A stretch of 64,000 nucleotides of DNA from Roseovarius faecimaris (GTDB lineage Bacteria > Pseudomonadota > Alphaproteobacteria > Rhodobacterales > Rhodobacteraceae). The notes beneath the pieces were generated by a model. It searched no databases. It worked only from the letters and a program-made list of their open reading frames with translations, and was not told where the DNA came from. Numbering within the stretch: position 1 is the stretch's first letter; each line of letters opens with the position of its first letter. Where the stretch lies: NCBI RefSeq assembly GCF_009762325.1, contig NZ_CP034348.1, positions 626,501-690,500 on the forward strand. Reading direction: 5' to 3'. The position numbers were made by a program, and so were the translations under genes. Below, in pieces: positions 1 through 7,560 of this stretch.

Positions 1-978
1 GATGTGGGTGCGGCGTGGTCCTGGCGCGGTGAGTTGGTGCGCGTCGACGGGCCGCGTGAGTTTCTGCGACTTGAGAATGCAGACGGAGAAGAAAACAGCC
101 GCAAACGGGCGGCGCGCATCGTGCGGCGACTGGTCGGCGCGGCGCGGACGAATTCGACAGATATCCAGAACATTCAGGTCGAGGATCCGCTGATGGATAG
201 CGGCTTTGTCGTGACCGACGGAGCACAGAGCTATACGGTCACGCTGATCGAGGTGGGCGGCAACGCTCCGCCGCTTCTGATGTTCATGGACGATATCCCC
301 CCGCGGAATACGGAAATGTGGGTGGTGCACCACAGCCTTCAGGCGCAGCAGAAGAACTCGACCGGGCCGGAAACCGGCGGGGTGATCTGTTTTACCCCCG
401 GCACCCGGATCGAGACACCGGACGGGCCGCGCCTCGTCGAGGAACTGCGCGAAGGGGATTATGTGCAGTCCAAGGACAATGGCGCGCAGGAAATCCAGTG
501 GATCGGCAGTCGGCGGATGACTGGCGCGCGCCTCTTTGCCATGCCCAAGCTGCGCCCTATTCGCATCCGCGCGGGCGCATTGGGCGTCGAGCGGCCGGAT
601 GAGGAACTGCTGGTCAGCCCCGAACACCGGATGCTGATCAAGGGCGAGGTGGCGCAGGCGCTGTTCAACACGCCCGAGGTGCTGGTCTCGGCCAAGGATC
701 TGATCAACTCCGGCACCATCACGGTGGATATGGCGGTGCGCGAGATCACCTATATTCACATCCTTTTGCCGCAACATCAGATTCTCTGGGCCAATGGCGT
801 GGAGACCGAAAGCTTCCACCCTGCAAGCACGGCACTCAGCACGCTGGACGAGCAGGACCGCAAGCGCCTGATCGGGCTCTATCCGCAGCTCGAATATGAG
901 CCGCATATCTATGGCGGTTTTGCCCGGCGGAACCTGAGCGCGTCGGAGGCGGCGATCCTGACCCACGAGGCCGCCTGA
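1..978 (+). CDS. Hint-domain protein, 5' end outside the window
   Basis: The reading frame is open from the first base, so the true start lies upstream. Numbered from the first GTG (base 4), the visible part has a beta-rich N-terminal region of about 125 residues. A Hint (hedgehog/intein) domain follows, opening at Cys129 in the motif CFTPGTRIETP. The block-B motif SPEHRML with its histidine is present, and the domain ends near ESFHP. Cys and His are the residues Hint domains use for the N-S acyl shift, so this copy looks catalytically intact. Proteins of this layout are common in roseobacters, often linked to secreted proteins, and their substrates are unknown. It is followed by a repeat and the rpsD promoter, so it is a separate transcription unit. 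A second, degenerate Hint gene lies at 52868-53653. Confidence 0.85.
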   Translation, partial: DVGAAWSWRGELVRVDGPREFLRLENADGEENSRKRAARIVRRLVGAARTNSTDIQNIQVEDPLMDSGFVVTDGAQSYTVTLIEVGGNAPPLLMFMDDIPPRNTEMWVVHHSLQAQQKNSTGPETGGVICFTPGTRIETPDGPRLVEELREGDYVQSKDNGAQEIQWIGSRRMTGARLFAMPKLRPIRIRAGALGVERPDEELLVSPEHRMLIKGEVAQALFNTPEVLVSAKDLINSGTITVDMAVREITYIHILLPQHQILWANGVETESFHPASTALSTLDEQDRKRLIGLYPQLEYEPHIYGGFARRNLSASEAAILTHEAA

Positions 979-1015
979 GCCCAAAGCAGGCGCGACGGCA
1001 ACATTGTGACGGAAA

Positions 1016-1039
1016 GGTGCGTGAGATCACGCACCCTAC
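1016..1039 (+). repeat. GGTGCGTG dyad repeat, copy 1
   Basis: Arms GGTGCGTGA and TCACGCACC flank a 2-base centre and are followed by CTAC. The same 24-bp unit (GGTGCGTG-N4-CACGCACCCTAC) recurs at 21114, 21154 (inverted) and 22148. It sits between the Hint gene and the rpsD promoter. The function is unknown; it may be a transcript-end hairpin or a dispersed palindromic repeat. Confidence 0.8.
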
Positions 1040-1052
1040 CACTGTGTTCTGG

Positions 1053-1080
1053 TTGACACGCTCCAAAACCCCTGTATAAG
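1053..1080 (+). promoter_or_regulatory. Sigma-70-type promoter and leader for rpsD
   Basis: A perfect TTGACA at 1053-1058 and TATAAG at 1075-1080 are separated by 16 bases. The transcript would start near 1087, giving a leader of about 120 nt before rpsD. The leader contains GC-rich complementary segments near 1100-1130 that could fold. Whether S4 autoregulates through it cannot be judged from the sequence. This is one of the best consensus promoters in the window, which suits a ribosomal protein gene. Confidence 0.7.
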
Positions 1081-1205
1081 CGCGGCTTCATTGGTGTTGG
1101 TGGCCCCCGCAAGGGGATGCCTGTCAGGCCTTGTTTGCCAAAGGACAACGCCCTTCAAACCCGCTGCAACCCTGACGATGCAGCATCATACGAAGGAGAT
1201 CAGCC

Positions 1206-1826
1206 GTGACCAAACGCACGTCTGCCAAGTACAAAATCGACCGCCGGATGGGTGAAAACATCTGGGGCCGTCCCAAATCCCCGGTCAATCGCCGCGAAAG
1301 CGCCCCCGGTCAGCACGGTGCCCGCCGCAAGGGCAAGATGTCGGACTTCGGTCTGCAGCTGCGCGCCAAGCAGAAGCTGAAAGGCTACTACGGCGACCTG
1401 ACCGAAAAGCAATTCAAGCGCATCTATGCCGAAGCCGCCCGTGTGAAAGGTGACACCGGCGAGAACCTGATCGGTCTGCTGGAGCGCCGTCTGGACGCCG
1501 TCGTCTACCGCGCCAAATTCGTGCCGACCATGTTCGCCGCACGCCAGTTCGTGAACCACGGCCATGTCCGTGTGAACGGCCAGAAGGTCAACATCCCCTC
1601 CTACCGTGTGAAAGAGGGTGACGTGATCGAAGTGCGCAACCGGTCCAAGCAACTGGCCGTGCTGCTGGAAGCCGTGCAACTGGCCGAGCGCGACGTGCCC
1701 GATTACATCGAAGCCGACCATTCCAAGATGACCGCCACCTTCGTCCGCACACCGGGCCTGGGCGACGTGCCCTATCCGGTGATGATGGAACCGAACCTCG
1801 TCATCGAATTCTACGCGCAGAACTAA
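1206..1826 (+). CDS. rpsD: 30S ribosomal protein S4
   Basis: This 206-residue protein is a standard-length bacterial S4, a primary 16S rRNA-binding protein needed early in 30S assembly. The N-terminus ([20 protein letters not shown]) and the C-terminal S4 RNA-binding domain ([11 protein letters not shown] through [19 protein letters not shown]) are typical. It begins with GTG; GAAGGAGAT at 1192-1200 is a strong ribosome-binding site at good spacing. It is a single-gene unit between its own promoter and a terminator. As in other alphaproteobacteria, it is not in the alpha operon with rpoA. Confidence 0.98.
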   Translation: MTKRTSAKYKIDRRMGENIWGRPKSPVNRRESAPGQHGARRKGKMSDFGLQLRAKQKLKGYYGDLTEKQFKRIYAEAARVKGDTGENLIGLLERRLDAVVYRAKFVPTMFAARQFVNHGHVRVNGQKVNIPSYRVKEGDVIEVRNRSKQLAVLLEAVQLAERDVPDYIEADHSKMTATFVRTPGLGDVPYPVMMEPNLVIEFYAQN

Positions 1827-1847
1827 GTCTTCTGCATCACGCAAAGA

Positions 1848-1878
1848 GGCCGCGACGGGACACCGCCGCGGCCTTTTT
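1848..1878 (+). terminator. Rho-independent terminator of rpsD
   Basis: A 7-bp perfect stem GGCCGCG/CGCGGCC (1848-1854 with 1867-1873) has a 12-base loop and is followed directly by five T. It lies 22 bases after the rpsD stop. Confidence 0.9.
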
Positions 1879-1937
1879 CGTTTCCCTATGGCCAAGGCGA
1901 AACCCCACCGCTAAAACCCGACCGGGGGAGAGAACCT

Positions 1938-3023
1938 ATGACCAAGATCACACCGCAACCGGGCATTCTCGACATCGCGCTCTATCAGGGGGGCGCCTCC
2001 TCGGTCGAGGGGATTTCGAACGTGACAAAACTCAGTTCGAACGAGAACCCGTTCGGCCCCTCCGAGGCGGCCAAAAAGGCCTATCAGCAGCTTGCGTTTG
2101 AGCTGCATCGCTACCCCAGTTCGGATCACGGCTCGCTGCGCCAGGCGATCGGCGAGGTTCACGGTGTCGACCCGGACCGCGTGATCTGTGGCGCGGGCAG
2201 TGACGAGATCATCGCCTTTCTCTGTCAGGCCTATGCCGGGCCGGGCGATGAGGTGATCCATACCGAGCACGGCTTTGCCATGTATCGCATCTCGGCGCTG
2301 GCTGCAGGGGCGACGCCGGTGGAGGTGCGCGAGCGTGAGCGGGTCACCGACGTCGACGCGATCCTGGCCGCCTGTACCGAGCGCACCAAGCTGGTCTTCG
2401 TGGCCAACCCGAACAACCCCACCGGCTCCATGGTGGGCGAGAGCGAGCTTGCGCGGCTGGCACGCGGCTTGCCCGAGCAGGCGCTTCTGGTAATCGACGG
2501 GGCCTATGCCGAATATGTCGAGGGCTACGATGGCGGCGCGGCCCTGGTGGAGGCGCGCGACAACGTGGTCATGACCCGCACCTTTTCCAAGATTTACGGG
2601 CTTGGCGCGCTGCGTATCGGTTGGGGCTATGGCCCGGCCCATGTGATCGACGTGCTGCACCGCGTGCGCGGGCCCTTTAACGTGAGCCAGCCCGCGCTGG
2701 CCGCCGCCGAAGCGGCGGTGCGCGATGTGACATGGACGGCCAAGTGCCGGGATGACAACACGCGCCTGCGCGCCTGGCTGGCCGAGGCGCTGGCCGAGCA
2801 TGGGGTGCCTTCCGACACCTCCACCGCCAATTTCATCCTCGCCCGCTTTGCCAGCCAGGAGGAGGCCGAGGCCTGTGACGACTATCTCCAGTCCGAAGGC
2901 GTGATCGTGCGCCGTGTGGCGGGATACAAGCTGCCCAACTGTCTGCGTATCACGGTGGGGGACGAGGCCGGCTGTCGCCGCGTGGCCCATGCGGTGGGCA
3001 AGTTCATGGAGCAGGCGCGATGA
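1938..3023 (+). CDS. hisC: Histidinol-phosphate aminotransferase
   Basis: This is a 361-residue class I/II PLP aminotransferase. It has the substrate motif SSNENPFG near residue 33, ANPNNPTG at 156-163 and the PLP lysine in TRTFSKIYG (Lys218). HisC converts imidazole-acetol phosphate and glutamate to histidinol phosphate. Members of this subfamily in alphaproteobacteria can also act on aromatic 2-oxo acids. Its 4-bp overlap (ATGA) with a prephenate/arogenate dehydrogenase supports a role in tyrosine or phenylalanine synthesis too. The start follows a GGGGGAG ribosome-binding site at 1924-1930. The dual role is inference. Confidence 0.93.
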   Translation: MTKITPQPGILDIALYQGGASSVEGISNVTKLSSNENPFGPSEAAKKAYQQLAFELHRYPSSDHGSLRQAIGEVHGVDPDRVICGAGSDEIIAFLCQAYAGPGDEVIHTEHGFAMYRISALAAGATPVEVRERERVTDVDAILAACTERTKLVFVANPNNPTGSMVGESELARLARGLPEQALLVIDGAYAEYVEGYDGGAALVEARDNVVMTRTFSKIYGLGALRIGWGYGPAHVIDVLHRVRGPFNVSQPALAAAEAAVRDVTWTAKCRDDNTRLRAWLAEALAEHGVPSDTSTANFILARFASQEEAEACDDYLQSEGVIVRRVAGYKLPNCLRITVGDEAGCRRVAHAVGKFMEQAR

Positions 3024-3940
3024 CACAGATTTACGACCGCGTGGCGCTGATCGGGCTGGGGCTGATCGCGTCGTCGATGTTCTGGGCGATGAAGCGCGGG
3101 GGGCTGGCCGGCGAGGTGACCGGATTTGCCCGCTCTGCCGAGACCCGCAATGTGGCGCGCGAAATCGGCCTGTGCGACCGGGTCTGCGAAAGCGCGGCCG
3201 AAGCGGTTGAGGGGGCGGACCTTGTGGTGCTCTGTGTCCCGGTGGGGGTCATGGGTGCTGTGGCGGCCGAGATTGCGCCTGCCCTCAAGCCCGGCGCGAC
3301 CGTCTCCGACGTGGGCTCGGTCAAGCGCGCGGTGATCGACGCGGTGGCGCCGCATCTGCCGGATCATGTGGATTTCGTGCCCGCCCATCCGCTGGCAGGA
3401 ACCGAGCATTCCGGGCCGCGTTCGGGTTTTGCCGAACTGTTTGACTACCGCTTTACCCTGATTGTCCCCCAGGAGGGGGCGGATCGTGCGGCGGTGGAGC
3501 GGCTGACCGCGCTGTGGCAGGGCATGGGTGCCCTGACCGAGGAAATGGAGGCCGATCACCACGATCTGGTGCTGGCTGTCACCTCTCACGCGCCGCATCT
3601 CATCGCCTACACGATGGTGGGCGTGGCCGACGATCTGCGCCGCGTCACTGACAGTGAAGTGATCAAATACTCTGCCGCCGGCTTTCGCGACTTTACCCGC
3701 ATCGCAGCCAGCGATCCGACCATGTGGCGCGATGTGTTCCTGAACAACAAGGACGCGACCCTGGAAATCCTCGGGCGCTTCACCGAAGAGCTGTTTGCCC
3801 TGCAACGCGCCATTCGCATGGAGGATGGCGACCACCTGCATGCCTATTTCACGCGGACACGGGCCATTCGCCGTGGTATCATCGAGGCCGGGCAGGACAC
3901 GGATGCGCCCGATTTTGGACGTGTGAAAAAGGGCGGTTGA
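3020..3940 (+). CDS. Prephenate/arogenate dehydrogenase family protein
   Basis: This is a 306-residue NAD(P)-dependent dehydrogenase of the TyrA/TyrC family. The Rossmann motif GLGLIASS (residues 12-19) carries Ala where GLGLIGSS is usual. [11 protein letters not shown] holds the catalytic histidine region, and a helical C-terminal dimer domain contains [10 protein letters not shown]. The enzyme oxidatively decarboxylates prephenate or arogenate on the way to tyrosine. There is no fused chorismate mutase and no ACT domain, so feedback control would have to lie elsewhere. It is translationally coupled to hisC. The sequence alone does not settle prephenate versus arogenate preference, or NAD versus NADP. 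Confidence 0.93.
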   Translation: MTQIYDRVALIGLGLIASSMFWAMKRGGLAGEVTGFARSAETRNVAREIGLCDRVCESAAEAVEGADLVVLCVPVGVMGAVAAEIAPALKPGATVSDVGSVKRAVIDAVAPHLPDHVDFVPAHPLAGTEHSGPRSGFAELFDYRFTLIVPQEGADRAAVERLTALWQGMGALTEEMEADHHDLVLAVTSHAPHLIAYTMVGVADDLRRVTDSEVIKYSAAGFRDFTRIAASDPTMWRDVFLNNKDATLEILGRFTEELFALQRAIRMEDGDHLHAYFTRTRAIRRGIIEAGQDTDAPDFGRVKKGG

Positions 3941-4567
3941 ATGCGAGTGATATGGATTATCCCATTGATTTTGATGGGATGTTCTGCGGTCGACACCGTG
4001 CGTGACCGCCTTCGTAGCGAGCCCGGATCGGCCCATTTCTCTGCCGAGGGATCAATCTGCGGCGTGCCTGCGATCAAGGGTGAAGTGATCGGTGACGTGC
4101 CGGGCCAGGGGGGCTGTGGGGTCGAGAATGCGGTCCGCGTGACCTCGGTCAGCGGGATCACGCTCAGCCAGGCGTCGACGATGAATTGCAAGACGGCCAA
4201 GGCGCTGAACAGCTGGGTGAGCGGATCGGCGATGCCGACGATCGGGAAGAAAGGCGGTGGGCTGAGTTCGCTCAAGGTTGCGGCGCATTACGTTTGCCGA
4301 ACCCGCAATCACAAGCGGGGTGCACGTTTGTCAGAACATGCCAGAGGCAATGCGATTGATATATCCGCATTTCAATTGGCCAATGGCGATGCATTGACGG
4401 TGAGCGACGATTGGGGCGGCGGCAAACGGGGGCGCATCATGAAGCAGTTGCACGCGTCGGCCTGCGGTCCGTTCGGGACGGTTCTGGGTCCGAAATCGGA
4501 TCGGTACCATCAAAATCACTTCCATCTGGATACCGCGAGTTATCGCGGCGGCCCTTACTGCAAGTAA
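3941..4567 (+). CDS. Extensin-like C-terminal domain lipoprotein
   Basis: The start ATG directly abuts the stop of the preceding dehydrogenase. The 208-residue product opens with a short hydrophobic segment and a lipobox-like LMGC, so it is probably an envelope lipoprotein. The rest matches the extensin-like family (Extensin_C). Conserved metal-type motifs are SEHARGNAIDISAF in the middle and NHFHLD near the end, an arrangement like M15 peptidases that cut D-Ala-containing peptides. A peptidoglycan-linked role is therefore plausible but not shown for this family. Co-transcription with hisC/tyrA is probably positional rather than functional. Confidence 0.88.
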   Translation: MRVIWIIPLILMGCSAVDTVRDRLRSEPGSAHFSAEGSICGVPAIKGEVIGDVPGQGGCGVENAVRVTSVSGITLSQASTMNCKTAKALNSWVSGSAMPTIGKKGGGLSSLKVAAHYVCRTRNHKRGARLSEHARGNAIDISAFQLANGDALTVSDDWGGGKRGRIMKQLHASACGPFGTVLGPKSDRYHQNHFHLDTASYRGGPYCK

Positions 4568-4568
4568 C

Positions 4569-4619
4569 AGATTTTTCGTACGAAAAATCTCAATCTGAGA
4601 AAATTCGTACGAATTTTCT
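4569..4619. repeat. Twin CGTACG palindrome element, copy 1
   Basis: Two perfect 22-bp palindromes are separated by 7 bases. The first (4569-4590) has half-site AGATTTTTCGT and the second (4598-4619) has half-site AGAAAATTCGT. A second copy with the same two palindromes, order and 7-base gap lies at 27286-27336. In both places the element ends 9 bases past the stop codon of a minus-strand gene. Here it also follows the stop of the plus-strand extensin gene, so it may act as a bidirectional terminator. A protein-binding or cruciform site is the alternative. Confidence 0.9.
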
Positions 4620-4628
4620 TGGCGCGGG

Positions 4629-5636
4629 TCACCGCAGGCGCAACACCGGGGCTGGCCCTATCGGCACGGGTCCGAGGAACACCCGGCCCCGGGCGAACTC
4701 AAGCGGCAGGTCGAGCGTATTCGGGTTTCCCGCCAGTTGCGACAAGAGCCCCAGACCATCGCGCAGCGATCCTGCCAGCCCCTCAGGCACTGCCCCGGAC
4801 GCCACGCCCAGATCGAGGATGTCGCGCCAGTTACGGGCCTTTACGGTCAGGCGGCCTGTCGGCATGCCCGCCTCATCCACGCTCAGATCACCGGCGACCA
4901 AAAGCTCCAGTTGCCCCCAGCGCGCCTCCGCCAGCCGCAGCTTGATCTTGCGCGGCTGCGGGCGGGCGCGCTCGATCGCGAAACGGTCCCAGGGCGCATC
5001 GAAGGTGACGGTCATATCGACAGTGAGCGCATCCAGCGTTTCGGGCAAAGTCCCGCGCGGGTCGATTTGCGTGCGCCAGCGCAGGGCGGGCGCGAACCCG
5101 TCGGCGGCGAGCCCCAGCCGGTAGTTTGGCTCCGGATCGACCGCAACGCGCTCTGCCGCGAGGGTGAGCCTGGTCAGCTCAGCACTGTGATTGGCGTCTT
5201 CCCGGGTAATGGCCAGATCATCCGCGGTCAGTGTCAGCCGTTCCAGCGTCAACTCGGAATTCGGCATCAGGATCAGGCTCGCGCGCATATCGGTGCTGGC
5301 CAGCTCGAACCGGTCATAGGGTGTGGCCAGCTGTTGTGCGGGGGGCCATATGGCGATCACATGATTGGGCCGGTAGCTCAGCGCCAGGATCTGAAGGAAT
5401 TTCGCCGACCAGGCAAGCCCGGTGGCCGGGTCGGCCAGCTCGATATCGCTGAGCGTGGTATCGATCCGGTTTGGGTACCCCTGCACCGTGATCTCGGAGG
5501 TTTCGGCCACCCATCCTTCGGCGCGGCGCTCGTCAAGCCAGCGTGCGAGCCCCGCCTGCACCCCGCTTGAAGCCATATACCAGTAGCCCGACCAACCCAG
5601 GGTCGCCAGCAGGATCACCGCCAGGAGCACACGCAT
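4629..5636 (-). CDS. DUF2125 domain protein, membrane-anchored
   Basis: The 335-residue product starts with a single N-terminal hydrophobic segment (about residues 3-22) that serves as signal or anchor. A long beta-rich region follows and includes the phrase VQGYPNRIDTTLSDIELADP, typical of DUF2125. The family is widespread in Rhodobacteraceae, and its function is unknown; the predicted fold recalls AsmA-like envelope proteins. It converges on the extensin gene across a twin-palindrome element. Start codon ATG; it is a single-gene unit. Confidence 0.85.
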   Translation of the reverse strand: MRVLLAVILLATLGWSGYWYMASSGVQAGLARWLDERRAEGWVAETSEITVQGYPNRIDTTLSDIELADPATGLAWSAKFLQILALSYRPNHVIAIWPPAQQLATPYDRFELASTDMRASLILMPNSELTLERLTLTADDLAITREDANHSAELTRLTLAAERVAVDPEPNYRLGLAADGFAPALRWRTQIDPRGTLPETLDALTVDMTVTFDAPWDRFAIERARPQPRKIKLRLAEARWGQLELLVAGDLSVDEAGMPTGRLTVKARNWRDILDLGVASGAVPEGLAGSLRDGLGLLSQLAGNPNTLDLPLEFARGRVFLGPVPIGPAPVLRLR

Positions 5637-5702
5637 CTTTTCGCCTCTTTCGCGTCATTTCGACATGGTGTTTATAGGGCGTATCGGACAAGGAACAGCA
5701 AA

Positions 5703-6233
5703 ATGACGATGTGGGTCTTCGGCTACGGCTCTTTGGTGTGGAACCCCGGTTTTGAGGTGGCAGAGCGTGTGCTGGCCACCTTGCCGGGCTATGCGCGCAG
5801 CTTCTGCATGCGCTCGATTCACCATCGCGGCACCGAGGAAAACCCGGGCCTGGTGCTGGCTCTGGATGAATGCGTCAAGTCGCGTTGCGACGGGGTCGCG
5901 CTGGGCGTGGCCGACCACGCGCGCGAGGACGTGCTGGCCTATCTGCGCGAGCGTGAGCTGATCTCCTCGGCCTATCTGGAAAAGATGCTGCAGGTCACGC
6001 TTCGTGACGGGCGGCAGGTCGAGGCGGTCACCTATGTGGTCGATGCCGATCATGTGCAATATTGCGGCGGGCTCGATCTGGAAGAACAGGCGCGGATCAT
6101 AGCGCGCGCCCATGGCGGGCGCGGGCCCAACACCGAATACCTTTACAACACCGCGTCGCATCTGGCGGAGCTGGGTATCGACGATCCCGATCTCAACTGG
6201 CTGACCCGGCGGGTGAAGTCGCTGGAAGAGTGA
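5703..6233 (+). CDS. ChaC-type gamma-glutamylcyclotransferase
   Basis: The 176-residue product begins with the family signature FGYGSLVWNPGF. The acidic residues of the gamma-glutamylcyclotransferase fold lie around HHRGTEENPGL and ELISSAYLEKML, and the C-terminus has GGRGPNTEYLYNT. ChaC enzymes cleave glutathione to 5-oxoproline and Cys-Gly in the cytosol, which suits the glutathione-rich metabolism of this group (see gloB at 12934). It is transcribed alone, with 118 bases to the next gene. Confidence 0.9.
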   Translation: MTMWVFGYGSLVWNPGFEVAERVLATLPGYARSFCMRSIHHRGTEENPGLVLALDECVKSRCDGVALGVADHAREDVLAYLRERELISSAYLEKMLQVTLRDGRQVEAVTYVVDADHVQYCGGLDLEEQARIIARAHGGRGPNTEYLYNTASHLAELGIDDPDLNWLTRRVKSLEE

Positions 6234-6351
6234 GGCGCAGGCAGCGCCCCGGCGGCATCGAGTGCGGATCTCAGGCCACTCGGCTCTTGGCTTGGCGCGT
6301 CAAGCGGATTAGGGTTAGCCGCAACAAAACCAGAGCCGGGAGCCGTCCCTG

Positions 6352-7557
6352 ATGGACCAGCCGGACCGCGAGGTCGAGCCGCAGTTTTCCCACCCTGTCC
6401 GCCAGATCGTGCTGATGCTGATCGTGCTGGGGCTGACGGGTGCGGGCGCTTTCCTGGCGCTTCCGCGCGTGTTGCCGGTGTTTCAGGCCAATCCGTGGCT
6501 CAACGGGTTCATCCTGTTTGTCTTTGTGATTGGCGTGGTCGCCTGTTTCTGGCAGGTCTTTCAGCTTTTTGCCTCGATCCGCTGGATCGAAGGATTTGCC
6601 GCACAGACCCCGGGCCATGATCAGATTGCGGCCCCGCAACTGCTGGCCCCCCTCGCCACGTTGCTGAGGCAGCGCGGCAAGCGGATGCAGATTGCCTCGA
6701 CCTCGGCGCGGTCCATCCTCGATTCCGTTGCTCAACGGATCGACGAGGCGCGGGAGATTACCCGCTATATCGTCAACATGCTGATTTTTCTTGGCCTTCT
6801 CGGCACGTTCTATGGCCTCGCCACGACCGTTCCCGCCGTGGTCGACACGATCCGCAGCCTGGCCCCGCAAGAGGGCGAAGGCGGCGTGGAAGTGTTCAAC
6901 CGGCTGATGACCGGGCTGGAGGCGCAGCTGGGCGGCATGGGCGTGGCCTTTGCCTCGTCGCTTCTGGGGCTGGCGGGCTCGCTTGTCGTGGGCCTGCTGG
7001 AACTTTTTGCGGGGCACGGGCAGAACCGGTTTTACCGCGAGCTTGAGGAATGGATGTCGACCATCACCCGCGTTGGTTTCTCGTCGGGCGATGGTGATGG
7101 CAGCGGCGAGGGGGCCATGGTCGCAGGCGTGCTTGACCATATGGCCGAGCAGATGGACAGCCTGCAACAGATGCTCACCCAGTCGGATGTGAGCCGCGCC
7201 ATGGTGGATGAAAAGCTGGGCGTTCTGGCCGACAGCATCGAGCGGTTGACCCACCGCATGGGCGAGGCGAACCCGGTGAACGCAGCCCTCCTGCGGGTGG
7301 CCGAAGGGCAGGAACGGCTATTGGACAAACTTGACCGCGACCCGGTGGGCGATGCCGGGCTCGATGCGGAAAGCCGCATGCGCCTGCGCTCGATCGATGT
7401 GCAGATGTTGCGCATTCTTGAGGAAATCAGTGCCGGGCGACAGGAAACCATGACCGAGCTGCGCACCGACCTGAACGCGCTCAGCAAAATCTTCAGCCAG
7501 ATCGCCAACGCCCAGAGAGGCCGCACGCCCCGCCGCGAGCCCCCGAAAGAGGGCTAG
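6352..7557 (+). CDS. MotA/TolQ/ExbB-family stator-like protein
   Basis: The 401-residue product has four predicted membrane segments (about residues 19-37, 52-73, 142-165 and 196-221), as in MotA. The TM3-TM4 block holds the family motifs LIFLGLLGTFYGLATTV and GMGVAFASSLLGLAGS. It is followed by a cytoplasmic tail of about 180 residues predicted to be helical. Only 3 bases separate it from the next gene, whose product is its MotB/TolR-like partner, so together they form a proton-driven motor unit. TolQ and ExbB are shorter (about 230-240 residues) and have three membrane segments. The role of this unit in roseobacters is not established; an envelope or peptidoglycan task is the likely reading. 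Confidence 0.85.
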   Translation: MDQPDREVEPQFSHPVRQIVLMLIVLGLTGAGAFLALPRVLPVFQANPWLNGFILFVFVIGVVACFWQVFQLFASIRWIEGFAAQTPGHDQIAAPQLLAPLATLLRQRGKRMQIASTSARSILDSVAQRIDEAREITRYIVNMLIFLGLLGTFYGLATTVPAVVDTIRSLAPQEGEGGVEVFNRLMTGLEAQLGGMGVAFASSLLGLAGSLVVGLLELFAGHGQNRFYRELEEWMSTITRVGFSSGDGDGSGEGAMVAGVLDHMAEQMDSLQQMLTQSDVSRAMVDEKLGVLADSIERLTHRMGEANPVNAALLRVAEGQERLLDKLDRDPVGDAGLDAESRMRLRSIDVQMLRILEEISAGRQETMTELRTDLNALSKIFSQIANAQRGRTPRREPPKEG

Positions 7558-7560
7558 GTC

